A stretch of 61,045 nt of DNA from Gemmatimonadaceae bacterium (GTDB lineage: Bacteria > Gemmatimonadota > Gemmatimonadetes > Gemmatimonadales > Gemmatimonadaceae), in the NCBI GenBank assembly GCA_025931335.1, contig JAICNG010000010.1:1-61045 (forward strand), written 5' to 3'. Of the stretch, positions 9,037-17,031 are shown piece by piece (position 1 is the first letter of the stretch; the number at the start of each line of letters is the position of its first letter). Under the pieces are notes generated by a model, which did not search any database, had not been told where the DNA came from, and saw nothing but the letters and a program-made list of their open reading frames with translations. The translations under genes were made by a program, and so were the position numbers.

Positions 9037-11103
9037 TCAGCGCTGTTCCAGCACGTTCGCAGGTCCAGCGGCCTCGTTGAGCAACGATCCCAGTCGCTTC
9101 GGGTCGGAGGTCGGCTCCGAGCAGAGATACTGACGGCACACGTACCCCGTCGCCCGTCCCTCGCGCGCGACACGATCCTCGAGCAATGCCACGCCCGCTC
9201 CCTCGACGGCCGTGCCCCCGGCCATGACCAGCGCCGGGAGATACTGGTGGCCCACTTCGGCGGTGAGCGCGCGGAAGTCGGCGGCGCTCGGGTCGCCGAC
9301 GACCGCGACCTCGGTGGCGCCGTGGATCGCGAGGTCGGCCGCGCCTAACAAATGGCCGAAGGCGGCGCCATGCTGCGCGAGCGGGGCCGCGAGCGTCTCG
9401 AGCATCCAGGTCGCGCGACGCCGCAGGTCGGCGTCGCGGTAGAGCTCGGCCAGCCGCAGCAGCAGCTCCACGGCCAGCGACGTTCCGGATGGCGTCGCGT
9501 TGTCCGTGACCTCGCGAGGACGGGTGATCAAACGCTCGTGATCGTGCGCCGTGTCGAAGAACGCGTTCGTCGCATCGTCCCAGAACGACGCAACCATCGC
9601 GTCGCCAAGTGAGCGCGCACGCGCCAGCCACGCTGGGTCGAAGGTGAGCTCGTAGAGCGACAGGAACCCCAAGGCGACCCCGGCATGATCCTCCAGGAAG
9701 CCGGGAATGTGAGCCCGACCATCCTTCCAGCTGCGAAACACCCGCGTCTCGCGGACCATCTCGCGCGCGAGAAACTCGCCCGAGCGAAGCGCGGCCGCAT
9801 GCCAATCGTCTCGACCGAACGCACGCGCGCCTTCGGCGACCGCACGCACCATGAGCCCGTTCCATGACGCGAGGACCTTCTCATCTCGTGCCGGCCACAC
9901 GCGCGCCGCGCGGCGCTCGTACAACCTCGCGCGGGCCCGGCGCACCGCGTCCTCGAGACTCGACAGCGGGATCTCCTCGCGCGCGGCAATCGCCGATGGG
10001 TCGTTGGGGACGTGCAGGATGTTGTGCCCTTCGAAGTTTCCGTTGTGCGACACGCCCCACAATCGGGTGACGAGTCCGGCATCCTCGCCCAGCACCTCGC
10101 CGATCTCGGCGGCACTCCACACGTAGAATTTGCCTTCCTCCCCTTCGCTGTCCGCATCGAGCGAGGAGTAGAACCCGCCCGCGGGCGAGAGCATCTCGCG
10201 GATCGCCCAGTCGATCGTTTCCTCCGCGACTCGGCGCGTCTCGGCGTCCCTGGTCGCTTGCCAGAGGTGAACGCCGAGTCGAGCGAGGAGCGCGTTGTCG
10301 TACAGCATCTTCTCGAAATGGGGGACGAGCCATACGGCATCGACTGCATAACGATGGAAGCCGCCACCGACCTGGTCGTAGATCCCGCCGCGCGCCATCC
10401 GGCGGAACGAGTGCGTGACGACCTCGAGGGCGTGCTCGGTGCCGGTTCGGCGCCAGTAGCGCAAAGAGAAGTCGAGTGCCATGGCCTGCGGGAACTTTGG
10501 CGCCCCTTCGAATCCGCCGTGCCGCGCGTCGTAACGCTGCGCGATCGAGCGCCACGCCCGCTCGAGGAGCGCCGGTGCGAGGGGGCCCGTGCTGCGTGGC
10601 GCCGTTTCCGCCGGGGCGTAGATGCCCTTGAGCTGCTCGCCCGATCGCAGCACCTCGTCGCGCCGGTTTCGATAGGCGTCGGCCACGCTGGCGAGGACGC
10701 GCCGGAAGGAGGGCATCCCCATGCGGTCATCGGGCGGGAAGTACGTCCCGCCGAAGAATGGCGCACCCTCCGGCGTCAGGAACATCGTCATCGGCCAGCC
10801 GCCGTGGCCGGTCATCGCCTGCACGGCCGACATGTAGATGCCGTCGAGGTCCGGGCGCTCCTCCCGGTCCACTTTCACGTTCACGAAATGCTCGTTCATC
10901 ATCCGTGCGGTCGCGTCGTCCTCGAAGGACTCGCGCTCCATCACGTGGCACCAGTGACAGGCGGCGTAGCCGATGCTGAGCAGGATCGGCTTGTCTTCGC
11001 GTCGCGCGCGCTCCAGCGCCTCGTCACCCCACGGATACCAGTCGACGGGATTGTGCGCGTGCTGAAGGAGGTAGGGGCTCGTCTCGTTGATCAGTCGATT
11101 CAT
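9037..11103 (-). CDS. Thioredoxin-domain protein, DUF255/YyaL (spermatogenesis-associated protein 20-like)
   Basis: Cytosolic 688-residue protein of the conserved YyaL/SSP411 family. The N-terminal thioredoxin-like domain has [33 protein letters not shown] (CxxC at about 49-52) and [17 protein letters not shown]. The rest is an (alpha/alpha)6-barrel resembling N-acylglucosamine epimerases or cellobiose epimerase-like proteins. Family function is unresolved (redox or sugar epimerase activity proposed). The last codons and stop (VLEQR then TGA) fall in a GCTGGAACAGCGCTGAA unit resembling the GCGCTGGAA phrase family at 48196 and 50519. The convergent gap to 8928 shows no obvious terminator. Confidence 0.88.
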   Translation of the reverse strand: MNRLINETSPYLLQHAHNPVDWYPWGDEALERARREDKPILLSIGYAACHWCHVMERESFEDDATARMMNEHFVNVKVDREERPDLDGIYMSAVQAMTGHGGWPMTMFLTPEGAPFFGGTYFPPDDRMGMPSFRRVLASVADAYRNRRDEVLRSGEQLKGIYAPAETAPRSTGPLAPALLERAWRSIAQRYDARHGGFEGAPKFPQAMALDFSLRYWRRTGTEHALEVVTHSFRRMARGGIYDQVGGGFHRYAVDAVWLVPHFEKMLYDNALLARLGVHLWQATRDAETRRVAEETIDWAIREMLSPAGGFYSSLDADSEGEEGKFYVWSAAEIGEVLGEDAGLVTRLWGVSHNGNFEGHNILHVPNDPSAIAAREEIPLSSLEDAVRRARARLYERRAARVWPARDEKVLASWNGLMVRAVAEGARAFGRDDWHAAALRSGEFLAREMVRETRVFRSWKDGRAHIPGFLEDHAGVALGFLSLYELTFDPAWLARARSLGDAMVASFWDDATNAFFDTAHDHERLITRPREVTDNATPSGTSLAVELLLRLAELYRDADLRRRATWMLETLAAPLAQHGAAFGHLLGAADLAIHGATEVAVVGDPSAADFRALTAEVGHQYLPALVMAGGTAVEGAGVALLEDRVAREGRATGYVCRQYLCSEPTSDPKRLGSLLNEAAGPANVLEQR

Positions 11104-11133
11104 GGCTGCACCCGGCTCGCGTGCTCCGGAGTG

Positions 11134-11529
11134 TTATCGTCGGCGCTCACCCGGCACGTCGATGGGCCAGCTTCCCGTGCGCTCGGTGCTGGGAAGATGC
11201 GGTCGGTACATGATGACCTGCGCCCGCTCGAGCGTGACGAGACCACCTTCGATCATCGTGTCGAGCTCGGGCAGGATGGCGTTGATCCGCTCCTCGGTCT
11301 CGACGCACTCGATGACGATCGGGAGGTCGAGCGACAGCAGCTCGACGCGATCGGAGTGCAGCCGCGCGTGCGCGCCGAATCCCATGATGCCGCGATGGAC
11401 CGTCGCTCCCGCGTATCCCCGTCGGCGCAGCAGCTCGACGATCTCCTGATACAGTGGCTTTCCGTGGAACCGATCACGCTCTCCGATGTGGATGCGCATC
11501 AGCACCCGCTCGCCCTTGAAGCCCTCCAT
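11134..11529 (-). CDS. DUF190 domain protein
   Basis: 131-residue cytoplasmic protein with the DUF190 pattern: RVLMRIHIGERDRFHGKPLY, the RRRGYAGATVHRGIMGFG stretch and LPIVIECVETEERINAILPE. DUF190 has a PII-like ferredoxin fold and is very often encoded beside crcB, as here (17 bp downstream of crcB on the same strand). A regulatory partner role in fluoride export is a reasonable inference, not demonstrated. ATG at 11529. Confidence 0.88.
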   Translation of the reverse strand: MEGFKGERVLMRIHIGERDRFHGKPLYQEIVELLRRRGYAGATVHRGIMGFGAHARLHSDRVELLSLDLPIVIECVETEERINAILPELDTMIEGGLVTLERAQVIMYRPHLPSTERTGSWPIDVPGERRR

Positions 11530-11546
11530 CGTGCCTCCTCGCCGCT

Positions 11547-11936
11547 CTACGCGCGGGCGCGCGCCGCCAGCAGCTCACGTGCGATGATCACGCCGGCTAG
11601 ACACGCGGCGAGTGACAGGACCAGGCTCAGCGCCATGTACAGGCCGGCGCGCTCGTGCTGCCCTTCCTCGAGCAGCGCGATCGCCTCGTAGCTGAACGTG
11701 GAAAAGGTGGTGTAGCCTCCGCAGAACCCCGTGGTCAGGAGCGCGCGGACCTCGGGTGACATCGCCGAGCTGCCCAACGCGTAACGCAGCAGAAACCCTA
11801 GCAGCAGCGACCCGGTGACGTTCACGACGAGCGTCCCGATCGGAAACGTGCCCGCGGCACGCTGCTGGATGAGGGTTCCGAGGAGAAATCGCGCTACCCC
11901 GCCGACCGCACTGCCGACCGCCACGTACCAGACCAT
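11547..11936 (-). CDS. crcB: Fluoride channel CrcB/Fluc
   Basis: Small inner-membrane fluoride channel of 129 residues with four predicted helices; functions as an antiparallel dimer exporting fluoride. Diagnostic segments are GSAVGGVARFLLGTL, GTLVVNVTGSLLLGFLLR and the pore signature TGFCGGYTTFSTFSYEA with its phenylalanine-box residues. First gene of a two-gene unit with DUF190. The upstream 117 bp was checked for a fluoride riboswitch and no convincing match was found. Confidence 0.95.
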   Translation of the reverse strand: MVWYVAVGSAVGGVARFLLGTLIQQRAAGTFPIGTLVVNVTGSLLLGFLLRYALGSSAMSPEVRALLTTGFCGGYTTFSTFSYEAIALLEEGQHERAGLYMALSLVLSLAACLAGVIIARELLAARARA

Positions 11937-12053
11937 CTACAGCCTCCCGGAGGGCGAGACTCGACACGTTCCAACCGTTCGTGCCTCGACGAAGATAGAA
12001 AGCCTCTCCCCGATGCGCGAGACAGTCGCGCTCGCCGCGACGTCGTATATTGC

Positions 12054-13460
12054 GTGCAATCCTCCGACGAGGCGCACGCTGTGGCAACGAATCTCGCCCC
12101 CGAGCTCGACCGGTTTCTCTCCGAGAACAACGACCGCATCCACGACGAGCTGTTCGAGTTCCTGCGCATCCCGAGCGTGAGCGCGCGATCGGAGCATCGG
12201 CAGGACACGATGCGCGCCGCCGAGTGGCTCGCGGCGCGAATGCGCGACATCGGGCTCACCACCGAGATCGTCCCTACCGAGGGACATCCCATCGTGATCG
12301 GCGAGTGGCGCAAGGCCGGCACGGAAGCGCCCACCGTGCTCATCTACGGCCACTACGACGTCCAGCCCGCCGAGCCGCTCGAGCTGTGGGAATCACCACC
12401 ATTCGAGCCGACGGTGCGGCGCGGACGCATCTACGCCCGCGGCGCGGTCGACGACAAGGGCCAACTGTACCTGCACGTGAAGGCGCTCGAGGCGCACCTC
12501 CGCACGCGCGGCACGCTGCCCATCAACGTCATCGTGCTCGCCGAGGGAGAGGAGGAGGTCGGCAGTCCGAACCTCGCGAGCTTCATCGAGGACCACGCGA
12601 AACGCCTCGCGTGCGATGCCGTCGTCATCAGCGATTCATCGATGTTCGCGCCGGGCCTCCCATCGATCCTCTCATCCCTTCGGGGATTGGCGTACGTGCA
12701 GATCGACGTGCAGGGCCCGGCGGTCGATCTCCACTCCGGCTCGTACGGCGGCGCGGTGATCAATCCCGCCACGGCACTCGCGCGCATCATCGCCACCTTC
12801 CACGATGACCAGTATCGCGTCGCGATCCCGGGCTTCTATGACAAGGTCCGTGACTGGCCGGACGACGCTCGCTCGCGCATTCGGGCACTGCCGTTCGAGG
12901 AGACGAAGTTCGCGGAGGAAGTGGGCGCTCCCGCGTTGGGCGGCGAAGCAGGTCGAACAACCCTCGAGCGCATCTGGACGCGGCCCACCTGCGAGATCAA
13001 TGGACTGCTGAGCGGCTACACCGGCGAAGGCGCGAAGACGGTGCTCCCTGCCGCGGCGATGGCCAAGGTGAGCTGCCGTCTCGTCCCCGATCAGGATCCC
13101 GATGAGATCGCCACCCTGGTCCGCGCGCACGTCGAGCGCGTTGCGCCCGCGGGCGTCAGCGTCACCGTTCGTGCGCTCCATGGCGGCCGGCCGTGGCGCG
13201 CCGATCTGAAAGGCCCGCTGTACGACGCGGCGCGCCGAGCGCTGGCGACGGCGTTCGAGCATGAGCCGGTGATCGTCGGCGAAGGCGGATCGATCCCCGT
13301 CGTCGGAGACTTCGAGCGCATCCTCGGCGCGCCGGTTCTGCTGGTCGGGTTCGGCCTGCCGGGAGAAAACGCCCACGCCCCGAACGAATGGATGAGCGAC
13401 GAGAACTTCGTGAAGGGCACGAGGGCGATCGCTTCGCTCTGGGACGAGCTGCGGGGGTGA
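12054..13460 (+). CDS. M20-family metallopeptidase (dipeptidase/carboxypeptidase)
   Basis: Cytosolic zinc exopeptidase of the ArgE/DapE/CPG2 superfamily, 468 residues from the GTG at 12054. Metal and catalytic signatures are IYGHYDVQP (first zinc histidine with Asp), ARGAVDDKGQLY (bridging Asp), VLAEGEEEVGSPN (general-base Glu pair) and FGLPGENAHAPNEW near the C-terminus. A dimerisation lid domain (about residues 200-350) has DLHSGSYGGAV. GTG at 12081 (VATNLAPELDRFL) follows a GAGG at good spacing and is an equally plausible start. Probably acts on dipeptides; substrate unknown. Confidence 0.92.
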   Translation: MQSSDEAHAVATNLAPELDRFLSENNDRIHDELFEFLRIPSVSARSEHRQDTMRAAEWLAARMRDIGLTTEIVPTEGHPIVIGEWRKAGTEAPTVLIYGHYDVQPAEPLELWESPPFEPTVRRGRIYARGAVDDKGQLYLHVKALEAHLRTRGTLPINVIVLAEGEEEVGSPNLASFIEDHAKRLACDAVVISDSSMFAPGLPSILSSLRGLAYVQIDVQGPAVDLHSGSYGGAVINPATALARIIATFHDDQYRVAIPGFYDKVRDWPDDARSRIRALPFEETKFAEEVGAPALGGEAGRTTLERIWTRPTCEINGLLSGYTGEGAKTVLPAAAMAKVSCRLVPDQDPDEIATLVRAHVERVAPAGVSVTVRALHGGRPWRADLKGPLYDAARRALATAFEHEPVIVGEGGSIPVVGDFERILGAPVLLVGFGLPGENAHAPNEWMSDENFVKGTRAIASLWDELRG

Positions 13461-13505
13461 CCGGCCTGGCCGTCCTCGCCCCCCTTTGAAGCCCCGGATA
13501 CGGGC

Positions 13506-13534
13506 TTGACGTGGTCACTGATTTAGGCTATCCT
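13506..13534 (+). promoter_or_regulatory. Predicted sigma70 promoter for the multicopper-oxidase operon
   Basis: TTGACG at 13506-13511, a 17-base spacer, then TATCCT at 13529-13534, in an AT-richer island about 107 bp upstream of the ATG at 13641. It is well placed to drive the three overlapping genes 13641-16724. Motif match only. Confidence 0.5.
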
Positions 13535-13640
13535 AACTCTGGCATTATCTGTTACTAATTCCGCCTTTCGGTCCGTCTATTCAGCAGCGCAACTCCAACC
13601 GTCCCAACCGCTCCGCACCGTCATCGCGCGACGAACTCAT

Positions 13641-14678
13641 ATGGCAAAGGACCCGCTTCTCTCTCGCCGTGCTCTCCTGAAAGCCGGCGCCCTCGGCACC
13701 GTCGCCGCGGGTGGCGCGGCGGCGCTTCGCACGCTCAACGGCGTGGCCGAGGCGCAGCAGACGGTCGACTCCACCGGCGGCCGTGTGATCGTCCACGGGT
13801 CGCACGACGCCATGATCGCCGTCGGCGACCTGCAGCCCGGCCAGTTCGACCCCACCGCCTTCCTCACGCACTTCGATTACGGGACCGTCTCCCGCCTGCC
13901 TAACGGGCAAACGCTGCGCGAGTACACGATCGTGGCCGAGGATCGCGAGATCGAGGTCGCACCGGGGGTGTTCTATCCGGCATGGACGTACAACGGCCAG
14001 GTCCCCGGTCCGACGATCCGCTGCACGGAGGGGGATCGCGTCCGCATCCATTTCACGAATCGCGGGAGCCACATCCACTCCGTCCATTTCCACGGCATTC
14101 ACCCCGCGAACATGGACGGGGCGTTCGAGATGATCCCGCCCGGCGAGCGCTTCGTCTACGAGTTCGACGCCGAGCCGTTCGGACTGCACCTCTACCACTG
14201 TCACACCGTGCCGATCAAGCGGCACATCCACAAGGGGCTGTACGGCGCATTCATCATCGATCCCAGGGACGGGCGCCCGCCGGCGAGCGAGCTGGTGATG
14301 GTGATGAACGGGTTCGACACGAACTTCGACAACGAGAACGAAATCTACGCCATCAACACCGTGGCGTTTCACTATCAGAAGCACCCCATCCCGATCAAGC
14401 TCGGCGAGCTCACGCGCGTCTATCTGATCAACATCACCGAGTTCGATCTGCTCAACTCGATGCATCTCCACGGCAACCTGTTCCGGTTGTACCGCACCGG
14501 CACGAGCCTCACGAACTACGAGTGGACGGACGTCGTGACGCTCGCGCAGGGGGAGCGCGCCGTGCTCGAGTTCAGCTACAAGTTCCCCGGCCAGTTCATG
14601 TTCCACGCGCATCAGAGCGAGTTCGCCGAGCTCGGGTGGAGCGGGATCTTCCGTGTCGAGGAGCCCACCCGTGTCTGA
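13641..14678 (+). CDS. Tat-exported two-domain multicopper oxidase
   Basis: Periplasmic copper oxidase, 345 residues. A twin-arginine signal (LSRRALLKAGALGTVAAGG, ending near VAEAQQ) indicates folded export. Two cupredoxin domains follow. Copper-ligand motifs are IHSVHFHGIHP, HLYHCHTVPIKRHIHKG (type-1 Cys and His ligands), MHLHGNLFRL and MFHAHQSEFAELGW. This size and layout match nitrite-reductase-like or two-domain oxidases rather than three-domain laccases. The coding end overlaps the ZIP gene. The substrate is probably a metal ion or small reductant, inferred from neighbours. Confidence 0.88.
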   Translation: MAKDPLLSRRALLKAGALGTVAAGGAAALRTLNGVAEAQQTVDSTGGRVIVHGSHDAMIAVGDLQPGQFDPTAFLTHFDYGTVSRLPNGQTLREYTIVAEDREIEVAPGVFYPAWTYNGQVPGPTIRCTEGDRVRIHFTNRGSHIHSVHFHGIHPANMDGAFEMIPPGERFVYEFDAEPFGLHLYHCHTVPIKRHIHKGLYGAFIIDPRDGRPPASELVMVMNGFDTNFDNENEIYAINTVAFHYQKHPIPIKLGELTRVYLINITEFDLLNSMHLHGNLFRLYRTGTSLTNYEWTDVVTLAQGERAVLEFSYKFPGQFMFHAHQSEFAELGWSGIFRVEEPTRV

Positions 14679-15912
14679 AATGGTCCAGGGCGCCGCGGGC
14701 GCTCGAGGCCCTGGAGAGGCGGTTGGCGCCCTCGACTCCCGCGATCCCGCGACCCCCCGACATCGGCTCTTTCTGGCTCTCGGGCCGCTCGTCCTGCTCG
14801 CGCTCCTTGTCTTCGCGCTGCTGAAGCTCGGCCCGCTCGGCGTATTTCGAGACACGTTTCCCCCGATCGAAGAGCTGACGATCGAGCGCGTCACGCTACC
14901 CAAGCCGGGCGAGCTGGTCGTGCACGTCGTCAACGGCGGGCCGGAGGCGGTGACGGTGGCGCAAGTGCTGGTCGATGACGCGTCGTGGCTGCACTACATC
15001 GACGGCGACCGCACGCTCGGCCGGCTCGCCCGCCGGACGATTCGCATCCCGTACCCCTGGGTGGAAGGGGAGCCGCACGTCGTCCGTCTCGTCACGAGCA
15101 CCGGCCTCACGTTCGACACGACGATTGACGTCGCCACGACGACGCCGAGCGCCGATGCGCGATACCTCACGACGTTCGCGCTGCTCGGCGTCTACGTCGG
15201 CGTCATCCCGGTGTTTCTCGGCCTGCTCTGGTTCCCGGCGTTGCGCACGGCGAGCCGCCGGTGGCTCGACTTCTTTCTGGCGCTCACGGTTGGCCTGCTG
15301 ATCTTCCTCGGCGTGGATGCGTTCGCGGAAGCGCTCGAGACCGCGACGCGTGTCCCAGGCGCCTTCCAGGGGCTGGGCCTCGTGCTGTTAGGCGTGCTCG
15401 GCACGCCCCTGGCGTTGGCGGCGATCGGCCATCGGGGGCGCGCGAGGCGCGAGGCCTCCTCGCCGTTTCACGTGGCGCTCCTCATCGCGATCGGCATCGG
15501 GTTGCACAACCTCGGCGAGGGTCTCGCGATCGGCGCGGCGTATTCCACGGGCGCGATCGCCCTGGGCACCTTCCTGATTATCGGATTCCTGCTGCACAAC
15601 ACCACTGAGGGGCTCGGGATTCTCGCGCCGATCGCGAAGGAGCAGCCGAGCATTGGGCGACTGGCGATGCTCGGTGCGATCGCCGGGGTGCCGACCGTGC
15701 TGGGCGCGTGGATCGGTGCTTTCACGTACTCGCCACTCTGGACGACGCTGTTCTTCGCGATCGGTGCCGGTGCGATCGTGCAGGTCGTGTGGGAGCTGAT
15801 CAAGCTCTTCGCGCGCCGATCGGAAGGTGGGCTGACGGCGCCGCTGAACGTCGCCGGCTTGATGGCAGGTCTCCTGATCATGTACCTCACCGGTCTCCTG
15901 GTTCCCGCATGA
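14671..15912 (+). CDS. ZIP-family metal transporter with N-terminal ectodomain
   Basis: Inner-membrane divalent-metal transporter. The C-terminal part has about eight helices with the paired ZIP metal-site motifs IGLHNLGEGLAIG and LLHNTTEGLGIL. Unusually, one N-terminal helix (LFLALGPLVLLALLVFALL) is followed by about 100 residues of beta-rich extracytoplasmic sequence (LTIERVTLPKPGELVVHVV and onward) before the transporter proper. GTG at 14671 was chosen because GAGGAG lies 7 nt upstream; it overlaps the multicopper oxidase gene by 8 bp. About 413 residues. The oxidase may prepare the ion or receive copper through the ectodomain; this is inference. Confidence 0.85.
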   Translation: MSEMVQGAAGARGPGEAVGALDSRDPATPRHRLFLALGPLVLLALLVFALLKLGPLGVFRDTFPPIEELTIERVTLPKPGELVVHVVNGGPEAVTVAQVLVDDASWLHYIDGDRTLGRLARRTIRIPYPWVEGEPHVVRLVTSTGLTFDTTIDVATTTPSADARYLTTFALLGVYVGVIPVFLGLLWFPALRTASRRWLDFFLALTVGLLIFLGVDAFAEALETATRVPGAFQGLGLVLLGVLGTPLALAAIGHRGRARREASSPFHVALLIAIGIGLHNLGEGLAIGAAYSTGAIALGTFLIIGFLLHNTTEGLGILAPIAKEQPSIGRLAMLGAIAGVPTVLGAWIGAFTYSPLWTTLFFAIGAGAIVQVVWELIKLFARRSEGGLTAPLNVAGLMAGLLIMYLTGLLVPA

Positions 15913-16724
15913 TCCGTCGCTCGGCTCTCGTCCTCGCCGCGCTCGCGCTGTCCGTCGCGACCGCGCATTCGCAAGCCGCAATCCCCACTCCGAGCAAGCC
16001 TCCCGTCCGCGACAACAGCTTCCTGATCGAAGAGGCATACAATCAGGAAGCGCGCGTCGTGCAGCACATCAGCGTGCTGTCGCTCACGCGACGCGCCAGC
16101 GATTGGGAGTACGGCTTCACGCAGGAGTGGCCCGCGGGAAGTCAGCGTCACCAGCTCAGTGTGACCGTGCCCGTCGTGCACGTGGCCGACGCGACCGGCG
16201 TCGGTGACGTGGCCGTGAATTATCGCTACCAGCTCGCGTTCGACGACGCGACCGGGAACGCGCTGGCCCCGCGCGTGAGCCTCGTGCTCCCCACCGGCGA
16301 CGTGGAGCGGGGGCGGGGAACGTCATCGCTCGGTCTTCAAGTGAATCTCCCCGCCAGCTGGGGGCTGCACGAGACGTTCGTGACGCACTGGAACCTCGGC
16401 GGGGCATGGACGCCGTCGGCGCGCGCGCCGGGGGGAGGGCGTGTCGCGACGCGCGACCTCACCGCGGGCGCGAGCGCGATCTGGATGGCGAAGCGCGAGC
16501 TGAATTTCATGCTCGAGGTCGTGTGGGCACGCGAGGAGCTCGCGGTCGCGGCCGACACGCGCGCGGCCGAGGAGTCGGCGTGGGTGTCGCCCGGCCTGCG
16601 GGCCGCGATCGACTTCGCCAGCGGCCTCCAGATCGTCCCGGGCCTCGCCTTCCCGATCGGCTTCGGCCCGAGCGACGGCGAGCGGCGTGTGCTCGCGTAT
16701 CTCAGCTTCGAGCATGGATTCTAG
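15909..16724 (+). CDS. Outer-membrane beta-barrel transporter-like protein
   Basis: 271-residue protein with a Sec signal peptide (MIRRSALVLAALALSVATAHSQA) and alternating amphipathic strands, resembling the phenol-degradation MetA/transporter family of outer-membrane barrels (PRVSLVLPTGDVERGRG, VNYRYQLAF). It ends in an aromatic residue (EHGF), typical of BAM substrates. ATG at 15909 overlaps the ZIP stop (ATGA). It completes an oxidase/inner-membrane transporter/outer-membrane set. Its TAG stop lies inside the left outer arm of the palindrome at 16721-17002. Confidence 0.75.
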   Translation: MIRRSALVLAALALSVATAHSQAAIPTPSKPPVRDNSFLIEEAYNQEARVVQHISVLSLTRRASDWEYGFTQEWPAGSQRHQLSVTVPVVHVADATGVGDVAVNYRYQLAFDDATGNALAPRVSLVLPTGDVERGRGTSSLGLQVNLPASWGLHETFVTHWNLGGAWTPSARAPGGGRVATRDLTAGASAIWMAKRELNFMLEVVWAREELAVAADTRAAEESAWVSPGLRAAIDFASGLQIVPGLAFPIGFGPSDGERRVLAYLSFEHGF

Positions 16725-17002
16725 TGAACTGCGTCTGAATTGGTGAATGCAGTCGCAGTAAGGGCGACGGCAATTTTACCGCAGAGAACGCGGAGAGCGC
16801 AGAGGGCTGCACCCGCTGGAGTCGTTGTCAAAAGCCGCTGTGGGTGACGTTTCTCTGCGTCCTCTGCGTTCTCTGCGGTAAAATTGCCGTCGCCGTGCTG
16901 TTTTTGCTGTCAAAGAATCCGTGTTGATGCGAGGTTGCCGTTCGCACGTCGCTGCGGCTCCGTGGACCCCCTGCACTCAGGACCTCAGACGCAGTTCACT
17001 AG
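16721..17002. repeat. Nested long palindrome, CGCAGAGAACGC family (convergent junction)
   Basis: Outer arms are an 18-bp perfect inverted repeat at 16721-16738 and 16985-17002. Nested inside is a 41-bp inverted repeat, 16764-16804 with 16853-16893, about 38 of 41 positions paired; its arm starts GCGACGGCAATTTTACCGC and continues with iterated GAGAACGC-type words. It spans nearly the whole gap between the convergent barrel gene and tamB. The stop codon TAG of the barrel gene is within the outer arm. Probably a bidirectional RNA hairpin; function inferred. Confidence 0.9.
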
Positions 17003-17031
17003 TTAGGGGTCAAAATCCAGGAACCCCTACA

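Noticed and set aside
11937-12053. Possible fluoride riboswitch upstream of crcB
   Set aside because: The conserved crcB-motif pseudoknot segments are not recognisable in the 117-bp leader.
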